The notes under the pieces are model-generated. The model had not been told where the DNA came from, made no database searches, and worked only from the letters and a program-made list of their open reading frames with translations. Below are positions 1 through 6,638 of a DNA stretch of 12,992 nucleotides, in pieces. The translations under genes were made by a program, and so were the position numbers. Numbering within the stretch: the first letter of the stretch is position 1; the number at the start of each line of letters is the position of its first letter. This DNA comes from an uncultured Campylobacter sp. (GTDB taxonomy: Bacteria > Campylobacterota > Campylobacteria > Campylobacterales > Campylobacteraceae), in contig NZ_CALKTS010000288.1 of assembly GCF_937997595.1 (NCBI RefSeq), positions 1-12,992 of the forward strand, written 5' to 3'.

Positions 1-2221
1 GCTGACCGCCGCCTATATCTAAGCTCATCTTATAACTTAGTGTCACGGCAGGAGCCTGCAATATGGTTGCGCCCGTATTGACGGTGGCGTTAAACTCACC
101 ATACGCCGCTTTACCTGGCTGCATTAATCCGCCTACAAGTACAGGACTACCGCCCGGTGTTGAAGAAGGAGTTAAGTCTCCCGCGCCTTGACCTATATAA
201 AATTTCAATATATTACCGTCAAGCGCAGTAAACTGCCTATCGTTATAGATAGGATCCGTGACATTTGGGGTGCCGCCATTTATGACATCTTTCATCGTCT
301 TATATGCACCCTTTTGACCATCGCGTAGATAGACCAGCTTCTCTGCAGCCGCCGCAGGTATGGTATCCGTAGTGGTATTGATAGGATCATTTACGACTAG
401 CTCGTTATTTATAGTAGCGCTATCTTTGGTATAGGTAGCGCCGGCTTGACCAAAGTCGATCGATACTACCGCACCTGCTGCATCTTCGCTATCGCCGCCA
501 TTCAATCTATTTTCAAATTTCATTCTATAATAGATATTTTCACCCGCAACTACCGGGTTTTTGATCTGCTCAGGAGGTTCATGTAGTTTTTTTACATCCT
601 CTTCGCTTCTTCGGTTACCATCATTATCAAAGAATTTAACCCAGTTAGAGGCGTTATAGACTTCATACTGATAGCACATTTGAGGGACATACAAATCGGC
701 GGAAATAGCAATCATACTTATGAAGTTTTGATCGGCTTGACCTCCGTTGAGATCTTCATACGCCGCACCCAAAGAGATGTTTAGACTAGATTGCGCATTC
801 TTCATCTTTGAACCGATATCGAATTCGTCCAGATCAAATCCACCTAAATAACCAGTGCCGTATGGATAGCTATACTTATAGGTGCCGTTATCATTTATAA
901 GTAAAGCGACAGAGCCGTCGTATATATTAGCGCGATCGTTAGCTAACCGTTGATTAACCACACCGGATCCGTATAGCGAATCCATTTGTGCGGTTCCTTT
1001 GTGTTGAACTTTAAAATACTCGTCGGAGGTCATTTTTCTCTCGCCACCAAACCCTAAAAACCCTAGCTTTGCACTTACGGACCCACTTCTAGGTGTATAA
1101 AATCCATTGATGGTAGCGTTAATGTTTATAGGCGTATATCCATTATCCCAAGGGGTGAGGACAAAATAATCGCCGTAAATAGTTACGTTTTTTGGTTTAA
1201 AATATTTATTTTTATATTCTACGGCCTCTTTATAAGTCATTTTTTGACCCGTTACGCTATCGTTAGATTGTAAATTATCTAGCAAAGCCCTTCTGGACGG
1301 GGCGGTTTTATCATATACTACGATTATTCCCCATCCGCCGTACGGCCCAAGACGAACGCTGTTGAACTCTCCATTGGTAAAATCTGCACCGCTTTGATCC
1401 TCACCATCACTCGTTTTTACGTTTCCTACAGTAAATTCAATGCTGTCGGAATAATCTTTAAAATATTGCTTGACTAGATCGGTAATATCTTTAGTGCAGC
1501 CATATTTTAAACGCAAACGTAAGGGCTTGCGAGATTTTGCCAAAAAGTTCCAAGCAGCCGTTCCTTCGCATCTATCTCTATAAACATCTTCTATTATGCT
1601 AGCTTTACCTTTCGAGCTTTTCATTTTAAATTTCACCCGTGTATACCCCTTAGCAAAACCGGTCAATTTTTTTCCGTCTTTGCTTTTGTATTCTGCTTCG
1701 CTGTCAAAATCAGTCGTGCTGAATATATTTCCCTGCCAATAAAGTCTCGCATAGACTATATCGTTTTTAGTCACGCCCTTAGGAAGCCTCAAAACAGCTT
1801 TTGAACTATTCAAATAAAACTGTCCGTCGCCGTCATCTTTAATGTATGTGCCTTTTGCTCCCCACATGTAATCACGGCCTAGAGCAGAAGGCCAGCTTAA
1901 ACTAATCACCGGCTTTCCGGTCACGGCGTAGTCTCCAAAGACGTATGTGCCCGCACCGCCGAATCTAACTATCGGCTTTTGGTTTAATTCGTCAGACCGA
2001 TTTTTTATAGTGGTGAAATTATACAAACCCTGATTTCCGTTCCAATCCCAACCACTTCTGCCTTTCTTTCCGTCCAGCACGCCATCGTCACGATACTCGT
2101 TGCTTATTGGGGTAGCAGGATTTATCTTCACGTTCGACCTAACATCATCTGCGAATACTCCCGTCGCGAAACAAAACAACAGCGCTAAAATGGGCGCAAA
2201 GCTAAAACTCTTAACTTTCAT
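1..2221 (-). CDS. large exported surface protein, DUF11-associated type (partial, 3' end outside the window)
   Basis: The frame is open from the ATG at 2221 to the left edge: 740 codons without a stop, so the C-terminus lies outside. A GGAGGG ribosome site (2229-2234) sits 8 bases before the ATG. Residues 1-24 form a signal peptide: K2/K4, a hydrophobic core LALLFCF, then VFA with cleavage likely before D25. Around residues 292-303 is the segment PYGGWGIIVVYD followed by PSRRALLDNL. It resembles the GWSLVVVYE...P-RN-x-x-x-DG signature I know from N-terminal regions of bacterial DUF11 repeat proteins, and is preceded as there by ITDLV and FTVGNV stretches. A later GGFDLDEFDI segment and LYVPQMC (C516) also fit that layout. 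From about V558 (VAGENIYYRMKFEN) a DUF11-like beta-sandwich repeat seems to begin. There is no membrane anchor in the visible part. It is probably exported to the periplasm or cell surface; the function is unknown. The exported nature is clear, the family moderately so. Confidence 0.8.
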   Translation of the reverse strand, partial: MKVKSFSFAPILALLFCFATGVFADDVRSNVKINPATPISNEYRDDGVLDGKKGRSGWDWNGNQGLYNFTTIKNRSDELNQKPIVRFGGAGTYVFGDYAVTGKPVISLSWPSALGRDYMWGAKGTYIKDDGDGQFYLNSSKAVLRLPKGVTKNDIVYARLYWQGNIFSTTDFDSEAEYKSKDGKKLTGFAKGYTRVKFKMKSSKGKASIIEDVYRDRCEGTAAWNFLAKSRKPLRLRLKYGCTKDITDLVKQYFKDYSDSIEFTVGNVKTSDGEDQSGADFTNGEFNSVRLGPYGGWGIIVVYDKTAPSRRALLDNLQSNDSVTGQKMTYKEAVEYKNKYFKPKNVTIYGDYFVLTPWDNGYTPININATINGFYTPRSGSVSAKLGFLGFGGERKMTSDEYFKVQHKGTAQMDSLYGSGVVNQRLANDRANIYDGSVALLINDNGTYKYSYPYGTGYLGGFDLDEFDIGSKMKNAQSSLNISLGAAYEDLNGGQADQNFISMIAISADLYVPQMCYQYEVYNASNWVKFFDNDGNRRSEEDVKKLHEPPEQIKNPVVAGENIYYRMKFENRLNGGDSEDAAGAVVSIDFGQAGATYTKDSATINNELVVNDPINTTTDTIPAAAAEKLVYLRDGQKGAYKTMKDVINGGTPNVTDPIYNDRQFTALDGNILKFYIGQGAGDLTPSSTPGGSPVLVGGLMQPGKAAYGEFNATVNTGATILQAPAVTLSYKMSLDIGGGQ

Positions 2222-2260
2222 GATACTACCCTCCGGTCAATAACATAATTTTTGACTATT

Positions 2261-2283
2261 ATTTTACATTTTTTTTGCTTAAA
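2261..2283 (-). promoter_or_regulatory. candidate sigma-70 promoter of the surface-protein gene
   Basis: On the minus strand TTTAAG (2283-2278) is followed after 11 bases by TAAAAT (2266-2261), about 40 bases before the ATG at 2221. Campylobacter housekeeping promoters are dominated by a TATAAT-like -10 box with T-rich sequence upstream, and TTTAAG has been reported as an upstream element. The same pairing at the same distance precedes the pilin-like operon at 5797-5819. This is an assignment by eye. Confidence 0.4.
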
Positions 2284-2812
2284 TTACAGTGCAATTTGAA
2301 AGATTTATAATTAAAATTTAATTTATTTCAAATGGGACGACAAATAACGACAACGCGATGAAAACTTAACGATGAAAAAATTTCATAAAATATAAAAAAT
2401 GCGGAAATTTATCAAAAATTTCAGCAAATTTTAAAATTCAAAAGCTCTGTTACGATTTGATGTTGAAATAAATTTTACATCCGCTACGAAAAGCCGGCTC
2501 GCTTACGGCGAGTTGAGCGCGATTTTTTGCTCACGCAACTTCACCCACATTCGCTTTACGGCTTCACTGCTCGTAGATAATTCTCGCAACAAGGCTTGTC
2601 ACAACTAAAAATCGGGCGGTATTACTCTGTAAAAATTCCTAGTGCAGCGAATTAAAGACATCGCAATTTAGACTTTGCAAAAACATGACCAGCTATTTTT
2701 CCAAAGTTCATCGGCGCTATGTTATAACAGAGACGATTTAAAAAAGCACCCGATCCGAATTTCATCAGAACTCGAGCGCTTGAAATTTCAAATACCCGAA
2801 TATGAAATTTAG
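2284..2812. other. 529-base spacer without a supported gene
   Basis: Both strands are crowded with stops and I find no ORF with a ribosome site. The first part (to about 2480) and the last part are A+T rich. A G+C-richer block lies at about 2480-2600. It contains a small perfect hairpin, CTCGC-TTACG-GCGAG, at 2498-2512 and a plus-strand stop-free stretch of some 40 codons without a start codon. This could be an eroded gene end or a dispersed intergenic element; I cannot tell which. Confidence 0.5.
2783..2810 (-). terminator. weak hairpin just after hpf
   Basis: AAATTTCA (2783-2790) and TGAAATTT (2803-2810) are perfect reverse complements around a 12-base loop. They lie 3 bases beyond the hpf stop (TAG, 2815-2813). 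The stem is A+T rich and no U-run follows directly, although T6 follows about 40 bases further on the minus strand. It may end the pilin-hpf transcript, but with low certainty. Confidence 0.3.
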
Positions 2813-3355
2813 CTAAAACAGACCGAATTTACCGTCCTTGCGCTTATAAAGCACGCGCATTTTAGCATCCATATCGTTAAAGACCAAGAACTGATCGGTG
2901 CTTTCTTTAAGCTTATTTAGCGCCTCATCGATCTCTAGCGGCTTATATAGATCCAGCTCGGTAGGAACGATCTCATCAACTTCATCGTTTAAATTTGGCT
3001 TATTGGCACCGACCGCATTATCTACGGCGTTTTGCTTCATTTCGTCGCGATTTTTGTGAGAATTTACCTTATCGTGGTATCTGCGTAGAACTTTTGAAGC
3101 ACGATCTACGATGAGATCGACGGCAGCGTAGAGATCTTTATCTTTTTGACGCACAACGATAGTGTCTTGATGCGCTAAATTTAGTGAGAAATCCACCACG
3201 AAGCCCTTTTTGCCTTGCTTCTCGTCAGCAGAAATTACACAACGCCCCGAGATGATGTCGAGATTATATTTTTCTAGCGTCTCAAATGCGTTTTCTACAT
3301 AATTTTTAATAGCTTCTGTTAGCTCAAACTGCTTACCTACGATATTTAAATTCAT
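2813..3355 (-). CDS. hpf: ribosome hibernation promoting factor, long form (HPF)
   Basis: This 180-residue protein has the two-domain form of long HPF. Residues 1-100 form the S30-binding beta-alpha domain: MNLNIVGKQFELTEAI start, long helix with YVENAFETLEKY, and basic second helix DRASKVLRRYHDKV. Residues 101-130 are a charged linker. Residues 134-180 form the C-terminal dimerisation domain (DLYKPLEIDEALNKL, then FLVFNDMDAKMRVLYKRKDGKFGLF-type ending). Long HPF binds the decoding region of the 30S subunit and pairs 70S ribosomes into inactive 100S dimers in stationary phase or stress. The start is supported by AGGAG (minus strand, 3365-3361), 5 bases from the ATG. It begins 15 bases after the stop of the pilin-like gene upstream and has no obvious promoter of its own, so it is probably co-transcribed with the three pilin-like genes. 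That coupling is unusual. Confidence 0.95.
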   Translation of the reverse strand: MNLNIVGKQFELTEAIKNYVENAFETLEKYNLDIISGRCVISADEKQGKKGFVVDFSLNLAHQDTIVVRQKDKDLYAAVDLIVDRASKVLRRYHDKVNSHKNRDEMKQNAVDNAVGANKPNLNDEVDEIVPTELDLYKPLEIDEALNKLKESTDQFLVFNDMDAKMRVLYKRKDGKFGLF

Positions 3356-3370
3356 CGCCTCTCCTTTACA

Positions 3371-3904
3371 TTATGGTTTTTGAATAGTGCGCCTATGATA
3401 CGTAATCTGCGGCCTCCCCATAACCGCTACGTTAGATTTTACTACTACATCTACGAGTGCGGCATGACTTAAAATTTTACCTACGCTGCCATTTGCAAGT
3501 GTTTCGGACGAGCCTTGCCCAAAATTACTATAAGCGACGGTATGATTGCCGGGCGCACCCAGCTGTGTATCGAAATATCCGAATGTCACGGTGATATCAA
3601 ACATCTTTTGAGCTGGATCATTTGACGGATACACAAGAGTAATCGTATTTAGTGTAGGATTAGTCGCAGCTGTAGCGTTCTTCTCCTTAAGCTCAGTAGT
3701 TAGATACTGGTGCTTTTGCATAGCAAGGACTGCTAACTCCGTAGCGCTCTGAGCTAGTAGTAGCGCCTGCTCTCTGCCTTGAATATTATTGACATCGCGA
3801 GCCGTCATAGACGCGATAGATAGTGCCGTAATCGCCGTAGTCGCTACAATGATGATAAAAAATATGGCTGCTACTAGAGCGAAGCCCTTTTGCATAGTTT
3901 TCAT
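3371..3904 (-). CDS. minor pilin/pseudopilin-like protein lacking Glu5 (GspK/PilX-like leader)
   Basis: The 177-residue protein starts MKTMQKG|FALVAAIFF: a short basic leader, Gly7 before Phe8, then an unbroken hydrophobic helix to about residue 29. This is the type III signal cut and methylated by a prepilin peptidase. Position 5 of the mature protein is Ala, not the Glu that major pilins use for helix packing. Absence of Glu5 marks tip-type minor components such as GspK, and ALV-type leaders are common in PilX-like and MshP-like proteins. The rest is a soluble, cysteine-free domain of unassigned fold. The ATG overlaps the stop of the preceding gene by one base (TAATG, 3902-3906), with only a weak AGGTGG site, so translation is probably coupled. 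A second ATG at codon 4 would shorten the leader only slightly. The specific system (type II secretion, type IV pilus or competence) is not shown. Confidence 0.75.
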   Translation of the reverse strand: MKTMQKGFALVAAIFFIIIVATTAITALSIASMTARDVNNIQGREQALLLAQSATELAVLAMQKHQYLTTELKEKNATAATNPTLNTITLVYPSNDPAQKMFDITVTFGYFDTQLGAPGNHTVAYSNFGQGSSETLANGSVGKILSHAALVDVVVKSNVAVMGRPQITYHRRTIQKP

Positions 3905-4965
3905 TAGTACACCACCTGTGCTTTACAAACGTTTAGATCCAACTCTGCGGGATCGAAATTTCTGCCGTCGTCTCTCATACATAGCTTAAGCGCAACGGCA
4001 CCGTTATCATCCTTAAATTTAAACAAGCTCACATCCTCGGCTAGTAGCGAGCTACTAGCAGTGTCATATGAGTGCGCATCATCTGCAACAGTGCTCCATG
4101 GACGATAGTTATATTTCAAGAGTAGATTAAAATTCTTACTTAATACTTTACCTGCATTATTTTTCATATATGTTACGACTTGATCTGGAACAATCGCGTA
4201 GGCACTATGAGCTATATAGTATTGCTCGGAGAATTCCTGTGATTTATCGTTGTTCGGGTTCAACGGATATTGATTTATAGTGATAGTCTCACCTTCCATA
4301 CTACCGCTACCCGCAGCACTAGGAGTGCCTACGGCGATCAGCACGCGATTGCTACCGTTCACGTCGACCTTTCTATCGTAGCCAAAGCCTATACCTACGC
4401 TAGTAGGTGAAGCATCATTCGTGACGACCCTAAAGATAACGGCAACTTGAGTATTAGTGGACGATTTACCGTATTCCGTAGCTCTTAAATTTCCAACTAT
4501 ATTAGCCACTTGGGGGAAATCGCTACCTAGGGATACCATATTGAATGTAGCTCTCGTATTTCCAATGTAGCCTGCATCTTCTGTACCTGTTTTCCATTTG
4601 TCATCTCGGAGTTGAGACATCGACATAAAGCCACTCCAACCCGGAGTTCTCTTATTTATATTTCTCGTCTCTACGCTTTGTCCGATCCACTCTAATATAT
4701 CGTATTTTGGATCATCTAAAGCGCTAATTGGCACAAATTGGTTTGAGCTAAGTTCTCTGCCTATAGTAGAGCTTTTTATTCTATCTTCCAAGCGATTTGT
4801 TATTAGCATCATTGCATTTTGTGTTCTAGCTTCCAGCTGATTTACTGCACGTACATGCACATAGGATTTATATATCTTTGTGTATAGATCAGCGCCAAAC
4901 ATCGAGATGATGCCTAGCACTACGATAACAAATACAAGCTCTATAAGGGTGAAACCTCTTTTCAT
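3904..4965 (-). CDS. type IV pilin-like/pseudopilin protein with FTLIEL leader
   Basis: The 353-residue protein has a classic prepilin N-terminus, MKRG|FTLIELVFVIVVLGII: cleavage after Gly4, Glu at mature position 5, and a transmembrane helix over about residues 5-26. The length is well above a typical major pilin (about 150) and suggests a minor pilin or pseudopilin with a large globular domain. C329 and C347 are the only cysteine pair, close to the C-terminus. They could form the disulphide loop (D-region) seen in many type IV pilins. The ribosome site AGGAGC (minus strand, 4976-4971) overlaps the stop of the gene upstream, 5 bases before the ATG. The gene gap is 9 bases and the downstream gene overlaps by one base, so this is the middle of a tightly packed operon. 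No assembly ATPase, platform protein or prepilin peptidase is in the window. Confidence 0.8.
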   Translation of the reverse strand: MKRGFTLIELVFVIVVLGIISMFGADLYTKIYKSYVHVRAVNQLEARTQNAMMLITNRLEDRIKSSTIGRELSSNQFVPISALDDPKYDILEWIGQSVETRNINKRTPGWSGFMSMSQLRDDKWKTGTEDAGYIGNTRATFNMVSLGSDFPQVANIVGNLRATEYGKSSTNTQVAVIFRVVTNDASPTSVGIGFGYDRKVDVNGSNRVLIAVGTPSAAGSGSMEGETITINQYPLNPNNDKSQEFSEQYYIAHSAYAIVPDQVVTYMKNNAGKVLSKNFNLLLKYNYRPWSTVADDAHSYDTASSSLLAEDVSLFKFKDDNGAVALKLCMRDDGRNFDPAELDLNVCKAQVVY

Positions 4966-4974
4966 CTCGCGCTC

Positions 4975-5730
4975 CTATCGGGAATATCGTCTAGTGACGG
5001 CTGTCTGAACGCCGACGCCGATATTGGATAGAAACGCTTTTAAAACTACTGATTTGGCAGTACCATCTTTAGCTACGGCATCGTTTAGATCCGTGGCGGC
5101 AACCCTAACCATCTTTATATTGGTAGGGGAGCCATTGGCTGGTTGATCACTAAGGGTTCCGTTTATATCGGTACCTTTAGCATAATCTTCCGCAGTAAAA
5201 GGCTCTACTACATAATCTACATCGACATTAATCCTAGTATTAAGGATAAAATCACCCTTGCTACTAGAGCCCACCAAATCACCAACCGTTATATCCGTCG
5301 TGAACTGGTCGAAATCGTCGATATCGTTATAACGACCGCCACCGAAAGAAATTCTATTATCTCCTTTGCCGAATTGCCCTTTCGTAGCCGGAGCTTGAGT
5401 GCTGACCTCGCGCTTACTAGCTTCATCTAAAATTCCCGGTCTAGCTTCCATAGTGCTATTATCCGGTAACTTTATCGACGGATTTACCGATAAAATTCTT
5501 TTCATGCAGCCGGTATCGCCTCCGCAGCTAGCATCTCCTGCATATGCACTATCCCACTGCGCTTTAGATATACGAGACATAAAAGCTTTAGCATTATATA
5601 CGAGCTCCTCTTTGATCGCAAGGGCATTTAGCTCGGTCGTCTGCGCGACGATACGCGGGATCGCCATCGTCGTGATCGCCAAAATCACGATAGTAAAGAT
5701 CAGCTCAATTAGAGTAAAACCTTTTTTCAT
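4975..5730 (-). CDS. type IV pilin-like/pseudopilin protein, first gene of the operon
   Basis: I place the start at the ATG at 5730, giving 251 residues beginning MKKG|FTLIELIFTIVILAI. AAAGGA lies 7 bases upstream, and the prepilin leader fits only this start. A TTG at 5772 in the same frame would add 14 residues before the leader and has no ribosome site. Cleavage is expected after Gly4, with Glu at mature position 5 and a membrane helix over about residues 5-25. C69 and C75 (C-x5-C) may form a small disulphide loop in the region after the long N-terminal helix. The C-terminal half is Asp/Thr/Ser-rich beta-type sequence. It leads a unit of three pilin-like genes and hpf. Such sets assemble into a short periplasmic pseudopilus for secretion or DNA uptake; which of these applies here is inference. 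Confidence 0.8.
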   Translation of the reverse strand: MKKGFTLIELIFTIVILAITTMAIPRIVAQTTELNALAIKEELVYNAKAFMSRISKAQWDSAYAGDASCGGDTGCMKRILSVNPSIKLPDNSTMEARPGILDEASKREVSTQAPATKGQFGKGDNRISFGGGRYNDIDDFDQFTTDITVGDLVGSSSKGDFILNTRINVDVDYVVEPFTAEDYAKGTDINGTLSDQPANGSPTNIKMVRVAATDLNDAVAKDGTAKSVVLKAFLSNIGVGVQTAVTRRYSR

Positions 5731-5796
5731 CTTACATCCTTTCTTTAAAATTTTGAAATTACGGAAACGCAAACTTACTCTGCGTTATCGGCGCTA

Positions 5797-5819
5797 ATTA
5801 TACTATTGTTAAACTTAAA
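5797..5819 (-). promoter_or_regulatory. promoter of the pilin-like/hpf operon
   Basis: A perfect TATAAT on the minus strand (5802-5797) is preceded after 11 bases by TTTAAG (5819-5814). This predicts a leader of roughly 60 bases before the ATG at 5730. It is the only consensus -10 box in this divergent region on that strand. Confidence 0.55.
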
Positions 5820-5919
5820 TTTAGAATTTATCGCGTAAATTTTTTTGGTTTACAAAGATTTTTAAGCCCGAACGCACAAAAATTTTAAAGAAATTCCATT
5901 TTTAAATTTGAACGCGGAA

Positions 5920-5952
5920 TTTAAGCTTGCATTTACTCAAAGACTATAAAAT
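5920..5952 (+). promoter_or_regulatory. candidate promoter of the bamD-lon operon
   Basis: TATAAA (5945-5950, extended as TATAAAAT) lies 32 bases before the bamD ATG, with TTTAAG (5920-5925) 19 bases upstream. The ribosome site AAGGA is at 5972-5976, 6 bases before the ATG. The spacer is otherwise A+T rich, as expected of Campylobacter promoters. Confidence 0.5.
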
Positions 5953-5982
5953 TACGAGCTAAATAAATTCCAAGGATTTTTT

Positions 5983-6630
5983 ATGACAAATCTAAGTAAA
6001 ATTCTATCCGCTCTCCTATTTATCGCGTTTATCGGCGGCTGCAGTGGTAAAGGCGACGGCGAGCTTTTTAACCTAAGCCCCGAGGCATGGTATTCTAAAA
6101 TTTTAGAAGATATTAACAACGCAAATATGGAGGATGCCGAGAAGCACTACACTAGCTTTTCTAGCGAGCATATCGCTTCGCCTCTGCTTGAGGAGATGAC
6201 GCTCATTATGGCGTGGGCTTTTGTGGAGGATGAAAACTACGAGAAAGCAAACAAATACCTAGACGAATACATCCGCCTCTACGGCACGACGCAAAAGATC
6301 GAATACGCGAGATTTCTAAAAATTAGAGCAAATTTCGACTCCTTTAGCCGCCCAAATCGCAACCAAAAGCTAATGCTAAACAGCATCGACGAAATTCGAA
6401 AATTTATAGCTGAATACCCGCAGAGCGAGTATCGTCCGCTACTTGAGACGATGCTAACAAAGCTCAGACTTGCCGAGCATCAGCTAAATATCGACATCAA
6501 AGACCTTTACCAGCGCACTGACCGCGAAAGTTCTGCCAAAATTTACGAGCAGCGCATCGAAGAATCCCCGCTAAACGGCACCGACGTAATCAAACCGCGC
6601 TCGCCTTGGTATCGCGCGATTTTCGAGTAG
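5983..6630 (+). CDS. bamD: outer membrane assembly lipoprotein BamD (ComL/YfiO)
   Basis: The 215-residue lipoprotein has N-terminal K6, a hydrophobic stretch and lipobox IGGC, so Cys20 should be lipidated and attached to the inner face of the outer membrane. The mature part is all-helical with TPR-like repeats: AWYSKILEDINNANMEDAEKHY is the usual first repeat, then MAWAFVEDENYEKANKYLDEYI, FIAEYPQSEYRP and LRLAEHQL. BamD works with BamA to fold beta-barrel proteins into the outer membrane. Length is somewhat below E. coli BamD (245). The stop (6628-6630) is 8 bases from the lon ATG, and the lon ribosome site begins directly after it, so the two are co-transcribed. From memory the same pair is adjacent in C. 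jejuni, which supports the identification. Confidence 0.9.
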   Translation: MTNLSKILSALLFIAFIGGCSGKGDGELFNLSPEAWYSKILEDINNANMEDAEKHYTSFSSEHIASPLLEEMTLIMAWAFVEDENYEKANKYLDEYIRLYGTTQKIEYARFLKIRANFDSFSRPNRNQKLMLNSIDEIRKFIAEYPQSEYRPLLETMLTKLRLAEHQLNIDIKDLYQRTDRESSAKIYEQRIEESPLNGTDVIKPRSPWYRAIFE

Positions 6631-6638
6631 GAGGAGCG

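Noticed and set aside
2461..2570. Stop-free plus-strand stretch in the large spacer as a gene
   Set aside because: No start codon or ribosome site and a short length. Kept only as an observation.
5731..5772. Longer start (TTG at 5772) for the first pilin-like gene
   Set aside because: It puts 14 residues before the prepilin leader and has no ribosome site. The ATG at 5730 has AAAGGA and gives a normal MKKG leader.
6606..6638. Extended lon start inside bamD
   Set aside because: The extra 11 residues lie within bamD. The ATG at 6639 directly follows GAGGAG and matches the usual Lon N-terminus.
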